64,000 nt of DNA from Jiangella muralis (GTDB taxonomy: Bacteria; Actinomycetota; Actinomycetes; Jiangellales; Jiangellaceae), in NCBI RefSeq assembly GCF_001270745.1, contig NZ_KQ434756.1, positions 124,001-188,000 on the forward strand, written 5' to 3'. Positions within the stretch are counted from its first letter, which is position 1. Every line of letters starts with the position of its first letter. The translations under genes and the position numbers were made by a program. Positions 51,121 through 60,339 of this stretch are shown here, piece after piece. The notes below the pieces were generated by a model. That model was not told the origin of the DNA. It did not search any database and worked only from the letters and a program-made list of their open reading frames with translations.

Positions 51121-52509
51121 GTGGTGTACCACGAGGGTGTCAGGCTCGCCGAACCGCCAGCAAGCGGAACCGCTGAAACCGCCGATGAACTGCTGGAACG
51201 CCAGCGTCGCCGAGAATCCTCCGCTCGCTCCTATCCGCGCCGGCTGCCCATCGCCCTGGAAGCGGGACACGGGTCCACCGTCCGCGACCGCCACGGCCGC
51301 GAGTACCTCGACTGCCTTGCCGGCGCCGGCGCGCTGGCCCTCGGGCACCACCACCCGGTCGTCGTCCAAGCGCTGCGGGACGTGCTCGACGACCACGCGC
51401 CACTGAGCACGCTGGACCTGCCGACGCCGGTCCGGGACCGGTTCGTCGAGCAGCTGTTCGCCGTCCTGCCGGAGCAGCTGCGCGACGGGCGCGTCCTGTT
51501 CTGCGGCCCGACCGGCGCCGACGCCGTCGAGGCCGCCGTCAAACTGGCCCGCACCGCCACCGGCCGCTCCGGCCTGGTCGCGTTCGGCGGCGCCTACCAC
51601 GGCATGACGCAGGGCACGCTCGCGCTCTCCGGCCGCAAGGCGGTGAAGGAGCCGCTGGGCACGCTCCTCCCCGACGTCCACCACCTGCCGTTCCCGACGG
51701 CGTTCCGCTCGCCCTTCGGCCTCGAGGACGGCGCCGCGATGGCCGGCCGGCTGGTCGAATGGGCGCTGACGGACGACCTCAGCGGCATCGCGACACCGGC
51801 CGCCGTCATCGCCGAGCCGGTCCAGGGCGAGGGCGGCGTGCACCCCATGCCCGCGACGTTCGCCGCCACCGTCCGGCGCGCCACCCGGGCGACCGGCACC
51901 GTCCTCATCGCCGACGAGGTGCAGACGGGCCTCGGCCGCACCGGCGACCTGTGGGCGAGCGAGGCCGTCGGACTGGACCCGGACGTCCTGGTGCTGTCGA
52001 AGGCGATCGGCGGCGGCCTGCCGCTGGCGGTCATCGTCCACCGCGGCGAGCTGGACGGCTGGCAGCCGGGCGCGCACGCGGGCACGTTCCGTGGCCAGAC
52101 GCTGGCGCTGGCGGCGGGCGCGGCGACGATCCGCGAAGTGGTCCGCGCCGGGCTGGCGCAGCGGGCCCGCGAGGCCGGGCGCCGCCTGACCGAAGGGCTG
52201 CTCACGGTCGCCGCGGACGATCCGCGGGTCGGGCACGTGCGCGGCCGCGGCCTGATGGCCGGCGCCGAGTTGGTCGACCCGGGGGTGGCCGACGCCGACG
52301 GGGTCCCGGTGCCGGACGGCTGGCTGGCCGGTCGCGTCCAGCGGGCCATGCTGGACCGGGGCGTGATCGTCGAGGTCGGCGGCAGCCACGACGCCGTGGT
52401 CCGGTTCCTGCCACCGCTGGTCATCACCGACGAGGAGATCGACCGGGTGATCGACGCGTTCGGCGCGGCGCTGCGGGCCGTCCACGCGGACGACGGGGCC
52501 GAGCGGTGA
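51121..52509 (+). CDS. rhbA: Diaminobutyrate-2-oxoglutarate aminotransferase, RhbA-like
   Basis: A 462-residue class III PLP aminotransferase. The cofactor Lys is in VLVLSKAIGGGLPLAVI, preceded by ADEVQTGLGRTG. It makes L-2,4-diaminobutyrate from aspartate semialdehyde and glutamate, the first step to diaminopropane. The GTG start has AAAGGA eight bases upstream. It is first of six overlapping genes in the order rhbABCDEF, behind an iron box. Confidence 0.9.
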   Translation: MVYHEGVRLAEPPASGTAETADELLERQRRRESSARSYPRRLPIALEAGHGSTVRDRHGREYLDCLAGAGALALGHHHPVVVQALRDVLDDHAPLSTLDLPTPVRDRFVEQLFAVLPEQLRDGRVLFCGPTGADAVEAAVKLARTATGRSGLVAFGGAYHGMTQGTLALSGRKAVKEPLGTLLPDVHHLPFPTAFRSPFGLEDGAAMAGRLVEWALTDDLSGIATPAAVIAEPVQGEGGVHPMPATFAATVRRATRATGTVLIADEVQTGLGRTGDLWASEAVGLDPDVLVLSKAIGGGLPLAVIVHRGELDGWQPGAHAGTFRGQTLALAAGAATIREVVRAGLAQRAREAGRRLTEGLLTVAADDPRVGHVRGRGLMAGAELVDPGVADADGVPVPDGWLAGRVQRAMLDRGVIVEVGGSHDAVVRFLPPLVITDEEIDRVIDAFGAALRAVHADDGAER

Positions 52510-53957
52510 CCGCGCCGTTGTTCCTCGACGGCAGCCCGGCGGCGCACGAGGCGCTGCGCGACGCCGTCGCCGAGGTGCTCGCCGTCCTGGCCGCGACGGA
52601 CGAGCGCGCGCCGTTCCCGTCCGCCGGCCCAGCGCAGCTCCGGGAGATCGCGGCGGCGATCGAGCCGTTGCCGGACGACGCCGAGCCGCTCGGCGAGGTG
52701 CTCGCGGACGTCGGCCGGACGGTGCTCGCGCACGGCGCGCGCGTCACCGACCCGTGGTGCGCCGCCCACCTGCACCCGCCGACGCTGCTGACGGCGGGCG
52801 CGGCCGAGCTGGCGATCGCCGCGACGAACCAGTCGATGGACTCCTACGACCAGGCGCCGATGGCGACGTACGTAGAGGACCGGCTGGTCGCCCGGCTGAA
52901 CGCGCTGATCGGGCTGCCGGCAGCCGGGTCCGGCGTGCTGACCTCCGGCGGGACGGCGTCCAACCTGCTCGGGCTGCTGCTCGCCCGCGACCACGCCGCC
53001 GGCGGGGCGAACGTCAACGGGCTGCCGGCCGGCGCCGCCCGCTGGCGCATCCTCGCGTCGGCCGGGGCGCACGTCAGCGTCCGGCAGGCCGCCGCCGTGC
53101 TGGGGCTGGGCCGGGACGCCGTCGTCGCCGTCAGCACCGACGACGACGGCCGCATGGACGTCGCCGCCCTGGACCGGACGCTGGACCAGCTGGCGCAGAC
53201 CGGCGGCATCCCGATCGCGATCGTCGGGACCGCCGGCACCACCGACACCGGCGCCGTCGACCCGCTGACCGCCCTGGCCGACCGCGCGGCCGCCCACGGC
53301 GCCTGGTTCCACGTCGACGCGGCCGTCGGGTCGGCGCTGGTGCTCAGCGACCGGCTGCGGCCGCTGGTAGCCGGGCTGGAGCGGGCCGACTCCATCACCG
53401 CCGACCTGCACAAGCTCTGGTGGCAGCCGATCGGGGCGAGCGCGCTGCTGGTCCGCGACGCGTTGTCCTTCGGGAGTGTCCGCGAGCCGGCCGACTACCT
53501 CAACCGCACCGAGGACGACGACGTGCTCAACCTGGTCGACCGGTCGCTGGACACGTCGCGCCGGTTCGACGCGCTGAAGATCCTGGTCTCGCTGCGAGCG
53601 ACCGGGCGACGGCGATTGGCCGGGCTGGTCGAGCACCTGGTCGACCTCGCGGCGAAGGCCGGCGAGGCGGTCCGGCGCACGCCCGGCCTCGAGCTGGTCG
53701 CGCCGCCGCAGACGGTGACCGTGCTGTTCCGCTGCCGGCCTGATGGGGTCGACGAGTCGCTGCTGGACCGGCTGAACGTCGAGGTGCAGCGGCGGCTGCT
53801 GGCGTCCGGCCGGGCGGTCGTGGGCCGGACCCGTTACCGTGGCGCCGTCGCCCTGAAGCTCACCTTCACCAACCCGCTGACCAGCCACGACGATGTCGCC
53901 GCGCTGCTCGCTGCGGTCGCCGCCGAGGCGTCGGCCGGCGTGGGGGTGGCGGCATGA
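52506..53957 (+). CDS. rhbB: PLP-dependent L-2,4-diaminobutyrate decarboxylase, RhbB-like
   Basis: A 483-residue group II decarboxylase. The PLP Lys lies in SITADLHKLWWQPIGAS and the cofactor-stacking region is WFHVDAAVGSALV. It decarboxylates diaminobutyrate to 1,3-diaminopropane. GTGA overlap with the aminotransferase gene. Aromatic amino-acid, lysine (DesA) and diaminobutyrate decarboxylases share this fold; the choice here rests on the aminotransferase beside it. Confidence 0.88.
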   Translation: MTAPLFLDGSPAAHEALRDAVAEVLAVLAATDERAPFPSAGPAQLREIAAAIEPLPDDAEPLGEVLADVGRTVLAHGARVTDPWCAAHLHPPTLLTAGAAELAIAATNQSMDSYDQAPMATYVEDRLVARLNALIGLPAAGSGVLTSGGTASNLLGLLLARDHAAGGANVNGLPAGAARWRILASAGAHVSVRQAAAVLGLGRDAVVAVSTDDDGRMDVAALDRTLDQLAQTGGIPIAIVGTAGTTDTGAVDPLTALADRAAAHGAWFHVDAAVGSALVLSDRLRPLVAGLERADSITADLHKLWWQPIGASALLVRDALSFGSVREPADYLNRTEDDDVLNLVDRSLDTSRRFDALKILVSLRATGRRRLAGLVEHLVDLAAKAGEAVRRTPGLELVAPPQTVTVLFRCRPDGVDESLLDRLNVEVQRRLLASGRAVVGRTRYRGAVALKLTFTNPLTSHDDVAALLAAVAAEASAGVGVAA

Positions 53958-55882
53958 CCGGCCTGCTCGAGACCGCCGCGCCGACGCCCACCCAGGCCGC
54001 CGACGACGCGACGGCGCACGCGCTGCTGGCCTGCTGGCTGCGGGAGGTGCCGGGCTGGACGCTCGAGCCTGCTGACGGCGTTCGGGGTGGGCCTACCCCT
54101 CCCGGCCGGGTGGGCCACCTACTTTACGGGCAGGCACCGACAGACTCCGTGACGACCGGCAACGCCGCAGGTACGGGCGCCGCCGCGGTCACGGGCAACG
54201 GCACTGGAACCGGCACCGGTGCCGGCGGACCCCGCATCGTCGTGCCGCTGCCGCGCTGGAACGCCCGCCTGCTGGTCGGCGTCCGGCGGGTGTCGGCGAC
54301 GTACCGGCACCAATTCGAGCTGCCCGCGCTGCTCCAGCTCGGCGCCGGCGAGCCGCGCCCCGTCGGGCTCGCGCAACTGGCCGTCCTGCTCGCCGACACC
54401 TTGCCCGGCACCGGACTGCGCACCGAGCCGCTGCTCGCCCGGGTCCTCGACAGCGCCGCCGCGGTCGCCGGCTACCTCGGCGGCCGGGCGGACGAGATCG
54501 ACCGGCTGTGGTCGGCCGAGCCGCTGCCGTTCGCCGCGACCGAGCAGGCGCTGCTGCTCGGCCACCTCGTCCACCCGACCCCGAAGAGCCGCGGCGAGCT
54601 CGGCGCCGTCGAGCGGCAGCGGTTCTCCCCGGAGACCGGCGGCCGGTTCGCGCTGCGCTGGCTGGCCGTCCACCACGACCTCGTCCGGCACGGCAGCGCT
54701 CTCGACACGCCGGCGCCGGAGCTGGCGGCGGCGCTGCTGCGCGACGATCCCACCGTCGACCACGCCGCCCTGCGAGCGACCCGCGACGCCGTCGGCGGCC
54801 ACCGCGTCCTGCTGCCGGCGCACCCGTACGAGGCCGACCGGCTGGCCGCCGACCCGCTGACGGCGGACCTGTTCGACACCGGGGCCGTCGTCGACCTCGG
54901 CGCCTGGGGCGCGCCGTTCCTGCCCACGACGTCGGTGCGCACGGTGTACCGGGCCGACGCGGCATGGCAGCTGAAGTTCAGCCTGCACGTGCGCGTGACG
55001 AACTCCATGCGCGTGACGCTGCCGAAGGAGCTGGACCGCGCGGTCGAGTCGGCGGCGCTGGCGCGCACCGTCATCGGCGAACGCACCAAGCAGGCCGCGC
55101 CGCACTTCGTCCTCGTCCAGGACCCCGCCTACCTGACGCTGGCCCGCGACGGCGCGGTGCTGGACGGGTTCTCGGTGCTGCTGCGGGAGAACCGCTGGGA
55201 CCACCAAGGGCCGTCCGACGTCAGCGCGCTCACCACCCTCTGCCAGGACCACCCGTACGGCGGCAGCAGCCGGCTGGCCGCGATCGTCGCGGCCATCAGC
55301 CGCCGCGAGCACCGGGCCGAGCACGCCGTCGCCCGCGAGTGGTTCGGCCGGTTCTGCGACGTGGTCGTGCGGTCGTTGGTCCGGCTGTACCTCGACGTCG
55401 GGCTGTGCTTCGAGGCGCACCAGCAGAACACGCTGGTCGAGCTGGCGGACGGCTGGCCGGTGCGCGGCGTGTACCGCGACAGCCAGGGCTACTTCCACCG
55501 TGCCGCCGCGCACGACGACCTCGTCGCCGTCATGCCCGGGCTGGGCGAGGTGACCGAGTCGATCTTCCCGGAGGATCTCGCCGACGAGCGGCTGGTCTAC
55601 TACCTGTTCGTCAACCTCACGCTCGGCGTCGTCAACGCGCTCGGCCCATGCGTCGACGAGACCGTGCTGCTGGGCGACCTGCGCCGGGTGCTGACGGAGG
55701 AACGCTCGCGCGGCGGGCGGTACCCGGCGACGCTGCTCGACCGGCTGCTCGACGACGACCGCTGGCCGTGCAAGGCGAACCTGCTGACCCGCGCGCACGA
55801 CCTCGACGAGCTGGTCGGCGACATCTCGACCCAGTCGGTGTACGTGACGCTGCCGAACCCGCTGCTGGGGGTGCGCGCATGA
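53954..55882 (+). CDS. rhbC: IucA/IucC family NIS siderophore synthetase, RhbC-like
   Basis: A 642-residue NRPS-independent siderophore synthetase. ATP-binding features include LPAHPYEADRL, QLKFSLHVRVTNSMRV and the C-terminal FhuF-like region with LCFEAHQQNTLVEL. It condenses a carboxyl of citrate with an amine or hydroxylamine. An inserted Gly/Thr-rich linker (TGNGTGTGTGAGG, about residue 75-90) is unusual for the family. ATGA overlap upstream and downstream. Confidence 0.9.
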   Translation: MTGLLETAAPTPTQAADDATAHALLACWLREVPGWTLEPADGVRGGPTPPGRVGHLLYGQAPTDSVTTGNAAGTGAAAVTGNGTGTGTGAGGPRIVVPLPRWNARLLVGVRRVSATYRHQFELPALLQLGAGEPRPVGLAQLAVLLADTLPGTGLRTEPLLARVLDSAAAVAGYLGGRADEIDRLWSAEPLPFAATEQALLLGHLVHPTPKSRGELGAVERQRFSPETGGRFALRWLAVHHDLVRHGSALDTPAPELAAALLRDDPTVDHAALRATRDAVGGHRVLLPAHPYEADRLAADPLTADLFDTGAVVDLGAWGAPFLPTTSVRTVYRADAAWQLKFSLHVRVTNSMRVTLPKELDRAVESAALARTVIGERTKQAAPHFVLVQDPAYLTLARDGAVLDGFSVLLRENRWDHQGPSDVSALTTLCQDHPYGGSSRLAAIVAAISRREHRAEHAVAREWFGRFCDVVVRSLVRLYLDVGLCFEAHQQNTLVELADGWPVRGVYRDSQGYFHRAAAHDDLVAVMPGLGEVTESIFPEDLADERLVYYLFVNLTLGVVNALGPCVDETVLLGDLRRVLTEERSRGGRYPATLLDRLLDDDRWPCKANLLTRAHDLDELVGDISTQSVYVTLPNPLLGVRA

Positions 55883-56448
55883 CGTGGTCCGTCACGCTGC
55901 CGGGCGCGACGACGGAGTTGACGTTCGCGCCGGTCCGGGCGTCCGGCGACACCGAGCTGATCCACGACTGGATGAACCGGCCGCACGTCGTGCCGTGGTG
56001 GCAGCTGGGCGTGTCGGCGCCGGAGATCCACGCGTACCTGGCCGGGCTGACGCACCTGCGCCCGTGGCTGGTGTCGGCCGACGGGGTCCCGTTCGGCTAC
56101 GTCGAGACCTACGTGGTGACGGCGGACGCCTTGGCCGCGTACTACCCGGCCCGCGCCGACGACCAGGGCTTCCACCTGCTGGTCGGGCCGCTGTCGATGC
56201 TCGGCAGCGGCGTGCCGCGGCTGATGGGACGGGCCGTGCTGGCCTGGCTGCTGAACCGCGGGCCGCGCGCCGTCTGCGAGCCGGACGTGCGCAACGGGCG
56301 CATGCTGGCCTACTGCGACCGGCTCGGCCTGACGTCGCTGGGCGAGGTCGACCTGCCGGAGAAGCGGGCCGCCGTACTGGCCTGCGAGCGGACGGCGTTC
56401 GACGCGCGCTGGCCGGGCGACCGCGCCGCCGTGGGGGTGCTCACATGA
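55879..56448 (+). CDS. rhbD: GNAT acetyltransferase for hydroxamate formation, RhbD/AlcB-like
   Basis: A 189-residue acetyltransferase of the IucB/AlcB siderophore family. It has HDWMNRPHVVPWWQL, GYVETYVV and a C-terminal CERTAFDARW. It acetylates N-hydroxydiaminopropane. ATGA overlap with the synthetase; the frame starting at 54508 is shadow. Order and family match RhbD. Confidence 0.88.
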   Translation: MTWSVTLPGATTELTFAPVRASGDTELIHDWMNRPHVVPWWQLGVSAPEIHAYLAGLTHLRPWLVSADGVPFGYVETYVVTADALAAYYPARADDQGFHLLVGPLSMLGSGVPRLMGRAVLAWLLNRGPRAVCEPDVRNGRMLAYCDRLGLTSLGEVDLPEKRAAVLACERTAFDARWPGDRAAVGVLT

Positions 56449-57743
56449 CCGACCACGACGTCATCGGGGTCGGGCTGGGGCCGTTCAACCTCGGCCTCGC
56501 GGCCCTGCTCGACCCGGTCGGCGAGGTCGACGCGGTGTTCTTCGAGGCGGCGCCACGGTTCGCCTGGCACCCCGGCCTCATGCTGCCCGGCACCACGCTG
56601 CAGGTGCCGTTCCTGGCCGACCTCGTCACGCTGGCCGACCCCACCAGCCGCTGGTCCTTCCTCAACTACCTGCACGAGCGCGGCCGGCTGTACCGGTTCT
56701 ACTTCTACGAGCGGTTCCACGTGCCGCGGGCCGAGTACGACGCGTACGCCCGCTGGGTCGCCGGGTCGCTGCCGTCGTGCCGGTTCGGGACCCGGGTGAC
56801 GACTGTCGAGCCGGACGGCGGCGGCTGGCGGGTCACCACGCAGGCCGCCGACGGCGCCGTCGAGCAGCACACGGCCCGCTCCGTCGTGTTCGGCGTCGGC
56901 ACCCGGCCGGCCGTCCCCGCCGTCGCCCGCGACGTGCTGGGCGCGGACGTCTTCCACACCGAGGACTACCTGACGTACCGGGAGAAGGCCGTCACCGCGT
57001 CCGCCGTCACCGTCGTCGGGTCCGGGCAGAGCGCCGGAGAGGTGGTCGCCGACCTGCTCGAGGCCGGGCTGCCCGGCGGGCTGACGGTCGACTGGTTCAC
57101 GCGGTCGCGCGGATTCCTGCCGATGGAGTACTCCAAGCTCGGGCTGGAGCACTTCACGCCCGAGTACACGGCCTACTTCCACGGCCTGCCCGCGGAGCGC
57201 CGCGACGAGCTCCGGGCCGGGCAGGACCTGCTCTACAAGGGCCTGTCGGCCGAGACCAGCGAGCGCATCTACGACCTGCTGTACGAGGCGACGGTCGAGC
57301 GCGCCGACCCGCCGGTGGTGTACGCGGGCGGCTGCGAGCTGCGGTCGATCGAGCCCTCGCCGCTGCCCGGACGGCGCTGGCGGCTCAGCTGGCACCACCG
57401 CGACCAGGACCGCGCGTTCACCCGCGACACCGACGTCGTCGTGCTGGGGACGGGGCACGAGCCGGCGCCGCTGCCGGTGCCGTCCGGTCTGCTGGCCGCC
57501 GACCGGCTCGGGCGGCCGGAGGTCGCGCTGGACTATCGGCTCCGGCTGGCCTCCGGCGCGCCGTCGACGTTGTTCGCTCAGAACGCCGAGCTGCACACGC
57601 ACGGCGTCGGCGCACCCGACCTCGGGCTCGGCGCGCACCGCAACACCGTCATCGTCAACGCGCTCGCCGGACGCGAGGTCTACCCCGTCCGCGACCGCAC
57701 CGTCTACCAGCGCTTCGGCGTCCCCGAGGAGGCCCACCCATGA
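56445..57743 (+). CDS. rhbE: Diamine N-hydroxylating flavin monooxygenase, RhbE-like
   Basis: A 432-residue lysine/ornithine N-monooxygenase-family enzyme. The FAD loop is GVGLGPFNLGLAALL, the NADPH loop VVGSGQSAGEVVADLLE, and the substrate motif AELHTHGVG is near the C-terminus. It hydroxylates the amine of 1,3-diaminopropane before acetylation. ATGA overlap on both sides. Confidence 0.92.
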   Translation: MTDHDVIGVGLGPFNLGLAALLDPVGEVDAVFFEAAPRFAWHPGLMLPGTTLQVPFLADLVTLADPTSRWSFLNYLHERGRLYRFYFYERFHVPRAEYDAYARWVAGSLPSCRFGTRVTTVEPDGGGWRVTTQAADGAVEQHTARSVVFGVGTRPAVPAVARDVLGADVFHTEDYLTYREKAVTASAVTVVGSGQSAGEVVADLLEAGLPGGLTVDWFTRSRGFLPMEYSKLGLEHFTPEYTAYFHGLPAERRDELRAGQDLLYKGLSAETSERIYDLLYEATVERADPPVVYAGGCELRSIEPSPLPGRRWRLSWHHRDQDRAFTRDTDVVVLGTGHEPAPLPVPSGLLAADRLGRPEVALDYRLRLASGAPSTLFAQNAELHTHGVGAPDLGLGAHRNTVIVNALAGREVYPVRDRTVYQRFGVPEEAHP

Positions 57744-59482
57744 CCGCGTTCGGCCTGGAGCAGTGGGAGCGGGCGAACCGCGAGCTGATCGCGAAGCTGC
57801 TCACCGAGTTCGGCTACGAGGAGATCCTGACGCTGTCCGGCACGGTGTCAGTGCAGCTGCCGGGCGGGACGCTGACCGGACGGGCGACGCGGCGGGCGCT
57901 GGGCTGGTGGCGGATGGATCCGTCGTCGCTGGCGGTCGAGGGCGGCGGGCCGCTACCCGACGCCACCGCCGTGTTCACCGCGGTCCTGACGGCAGCGGGC
58001 GCCGACCCGTCCACCGTCGCAGGCGCGGTGTCGGAGCTGTCGTCGACGCTGCTCACGGACGCGCGGCAGCGGTCGACGGCGCGCCCGGCGGCCGAGCTCG
58101 TCGACCTCGAACCGGTGCTGGCCGAGGCCGAGCTGACCGGGCATCCGTGGATCGTCGCGAACAAGGGCCGGGTCGGGTTCGGCGCCGGCGACCTCGCCGC
58201 GTACCCGCCGGAGGCCCGCGCCGACGTGCGGCTGCTGTGGCTGGCCGCGTCGCCGGACGTCGCCGACGCCGTCGGGCCGGACCATCACGCGGTGGTGCGC
58301 GAGCAGGTCGGCTCCGAGGCGTTCGAAGGGCTGCGAGCGCGGGCCCAGCTGGGTGGGCTGGACCCGTCGACCTGCGTGTTCGTGCCGGTGCACCCGTGGC
58401 AGTGGGAGCACCGCATCCTGCCGCTGCACGCGCCGCAACTGGCCCGCGGCGAGCTGGTGTTCCTCGGCGAAGGGCCGGCGCGGTACCGGCCGCAGCTGGC
58501 CATCCGCACCATGACCGACCTCGACGACCCGGCGCGGCGCTACCTCAAGCTGCCGCTGTCGATCCTCAACACGTCGGTCTACCGCGGGCTGCCGCGCGAG
58601 CGGACGCTGGCCGCGCCCGCACTGACGTCCTGGCTGTCCTCGGTGGTCGACGGCGACCCGTTCCTGCGCGAGACCGGGCTGATCCTGCTCGGCGAGGTGG
58701 CCGGCGCGAGCGTCGCGCACCCGGTGTACGCGGACCTGCCCGGCGTTCCGTACCAGTACACCGAGCTGCTCGGCGCGATCTGGCGCGAGCCGGTCCAGCC
58801 GTACCTGCGGCCCGGCGAGCAGGCCGTCTCGCTGGCGGCGCTGCTGCACGTCGACCCGTCCGGCGGGACCTTCGCCGGCACGCTGGTCGAGCGGAGCGGC
58901 CTGACGGCGGCGGAGTGGGTCGAGCGGCTGCACGCGGCCGTCCTGCCGCCGCTGCTGCACGTGCTGTACAAATACGGCGCGATGTTCTCACCGCACGGGC
59001 AGAACTGCATGATCGTCCACCGTGACGGCGTGCCGACGCGGCTGGTCGTCAAGGACTTCGTCGACGACCTCGCGATCTGCTCCGAGTCGATCCCGGAGCA
59101 CGCCGGGATGCCGCCGTCCGTACGAGCGGCGCTGGCGGATGTCGTCCTGGACGGCAAGACGCTGCGGAAGTACCTGCAGAACGGGCTGCTGATCTGCGTG
59201 TACCGGTACCTGGCGGAGATCTGCGCCGACCGTCTGGACGTGCCCGAGGCCGCGTTCTGGGGATCGGCCCGCTCGGTGCTGGCGGCCTACCAGGAGCGGT
59301 TCCGCGGCGAGCTGGCCGACCGGTTCACACTGTTCGACCTCGAGTCGCCGACGTTCCCGAAGCTGTGCCTCAACCGGCTGCGCCTGTTCGAGCGCGGTTA
59401 CGCCGACGACCCCGAACGCCCGGTGATCTCCGCGGTCGGCACCGTCCCCAACCCGCTCTCCCCCTCGTTCACCCCGCAGTGA
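57740..59482 (+). CDS. rhbF: IucA/IucC family NIS siderophore synthetase, RhbF-like
   Basis: A 580-residue second NIS synthetase. It has VPVHPWQWEHRILP, KLPLSILNTSVYRGLPRER and the FhuF-like KYGAMFSPHGQNCMIVHRD. It adds the second arm to the citrate half-product. ATGA overlap with the monooxygenase gene. It is the last gene of the operon. No receptor, exporter or reductase follows, so siderophore transport must be encoded elsewhere. Confidence 0.92.
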   Translation: MTAFGLEQWERANRELIAKLLTEFGYEEILTLSGTVSVQLPGGTLTGRATRRALGWWRMDPSSLAVEGGGPLPDATAVFTAVLTAAGADPSTVAGAVSELSSTLLTDARQRSTARPAAELVDLEPVLAEAELTGHPWIVANKGRVGFGAGDLAAYPPEARADVRLLWLAASPDVADAVGPDHHAVVREQVGSEAFEGLRARAQLGGLDPSTCVFVPVHPWQWEHRILPLHAPQLARGELVFLGEGPARYRPQLAIRTMTDLDDPARRYLKLPLSILNTSVYRGLPRERTLAAPALTSWLSSVVDGDPFLRETGLILLGEVAGASVAHPVYADLPGVPYQYTELLGAIWREPVQPYLRPGEQAVSLAALLHVDPSGGTFAGTLVERSGLTAAEWVERLHAAVLPPLLHVLYKYGAMFSPHGQNCMIVHRDGVPTRLVVKDFVDDLAICSESIPEHAGMPPSVRAALADVVLDGKTLRKYLQNGLLICVYRYLAEICADRLDVPEAAFWGSARSVLAAYQERFRGELADRFTLFDLESPTFPKLCLNRLRLFERGYADDPERPVISAVGTVPNPLSPSFTPQ

Positions 59483-59549
59483 CGGGCGGTGGTGCGCGTA
59501 GTCGTATCGTGTGCGGGCCGGGCACACACATTTCGAGAGGATCGACCTC

Positions 59550-60332
59550 ATGTGGATTGCCGGCCTGATCTTGCTCGGCGTTGCCGGGTTCTGCGGATTT
59601 CTCGTCCACAAGGCACGCAGGCGGCAGCACCGGATGATCACGACCGAGACGTTCACCGCCCAGGAACTGCGCACACTCCAGGCAGCAGCGGCCGAGGCGG
59701 CGGGGCCGGGCGTGTTCCGGCAGAGCTGCGAGCTGGCAGGCATCGCCCAGCCGAGCCCGTCTGGCGCGATGAAGTCCGAGATCTCCGCCACGGAATGCGT
59801 CTGGCACAAGCACGTCGTCACGCGCAAGTTCTGGGAGACCGAACGCAAGCGCGACTCCAACGGCAACTACCGCAACCGCCGGGTCGAGAAGAAGGAACAG
59901 GTGGCCGACCAGGAGTCAGAGCAGCCGTTCCTCGTGACCGACGAGACCGGCAGCGTTCTCGTGCATCCCGGCCGAGCGGTCGAGGGCGTCGAGAAGACCG
60001 TCGACCGGTTCGAGCCGCATGACGAGGAGGAGGAGCGGACGGAGCTGTCGATCGGCTCGTTCAGCCTGTCGTTGCCGAAGACCCAGCGCGAAGGCACCAT
60101 CGGCTATCAGTACGAGGAGTGGGTGCTCGAGCCCGGGCGGAAGCTCTACGTTCTCGGCGAGGTCAGCGACGCCTCCGGAGAGCTCGCGATCGAGGCCCCG
60201 ACGCTCGTCTCGACCAAGGACGAGGAGACGCTGCTACAGGAGACTCGATCGAAGCAACGTCTCCTCCTGATCGGCGCCGCCGTCGCCGCCGTCGCCGGTT
60301 GTGTCCTCATTGTGGTCGGCGTCGTCCGCTGA
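59550..60332 (+). CDS. GIDE-domain membrane protein (E3 ligase-like fold)
   Basis: A 260-residue protein. It has an N-terminal helix (WIAGLILLGVAGFCGFLV) and a C-terminal helix (LLLIGAAVAAVAGCVLIVVG). The middle has ATECVWHKHVVTRKFWE and a charged insertion, the pattern of the GIDE family (PF12483) found with eukaryotic MUL1 E3 ligases but lacking a RING here. GAGAGG precedes ATG 59550; the earlier start is shadow. The bacterial role is unknown. Confidence 0.8.
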   Translation: MWIAGLILLGVAGFCGFLVHKARRRQHRMITTETFTAQELRTLQAAAAEAAGPGVFRQSCELAGIAQPSPSGAMKSEISATECVWHKHVVTRKFWETERKRDSNGNYRNRRVEKKEQVADQESEQPFLVTDETGSVLVHPGRAVEGVEKTVDRFEPHDEEEERTELSIGSFSLSLPKTQREGTIGYQYEEWVLEPGRKLYVLGEVSDASGELAIEAPTLVSTKDEETLLQETRSKQRLLLIGAAVAAVAGCVLIVVGVVR

Positions 60333-60337
60333 CGACG
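60318..60337. terminator. Short hairpin over the GIDE gene stop
   Basis: GCGTCGTC (60318-60325) pairs with GACGACGC (60330-60337) around a CGCT loop, spanning the stop codon at the junction with the convergent gene. Confidence 0.5.
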
Positions 60338-60339
60338 CT

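Noticed and set aside
51759-52505. Long in-frame extension of the decarboxylase gene into the aminotransferase gene
   Set aside because: The extension is Arg/Gly-rich antisense-style shadow of the aminotransferase. Homology starts at the GTG 52506, which overlaps the previous stop.
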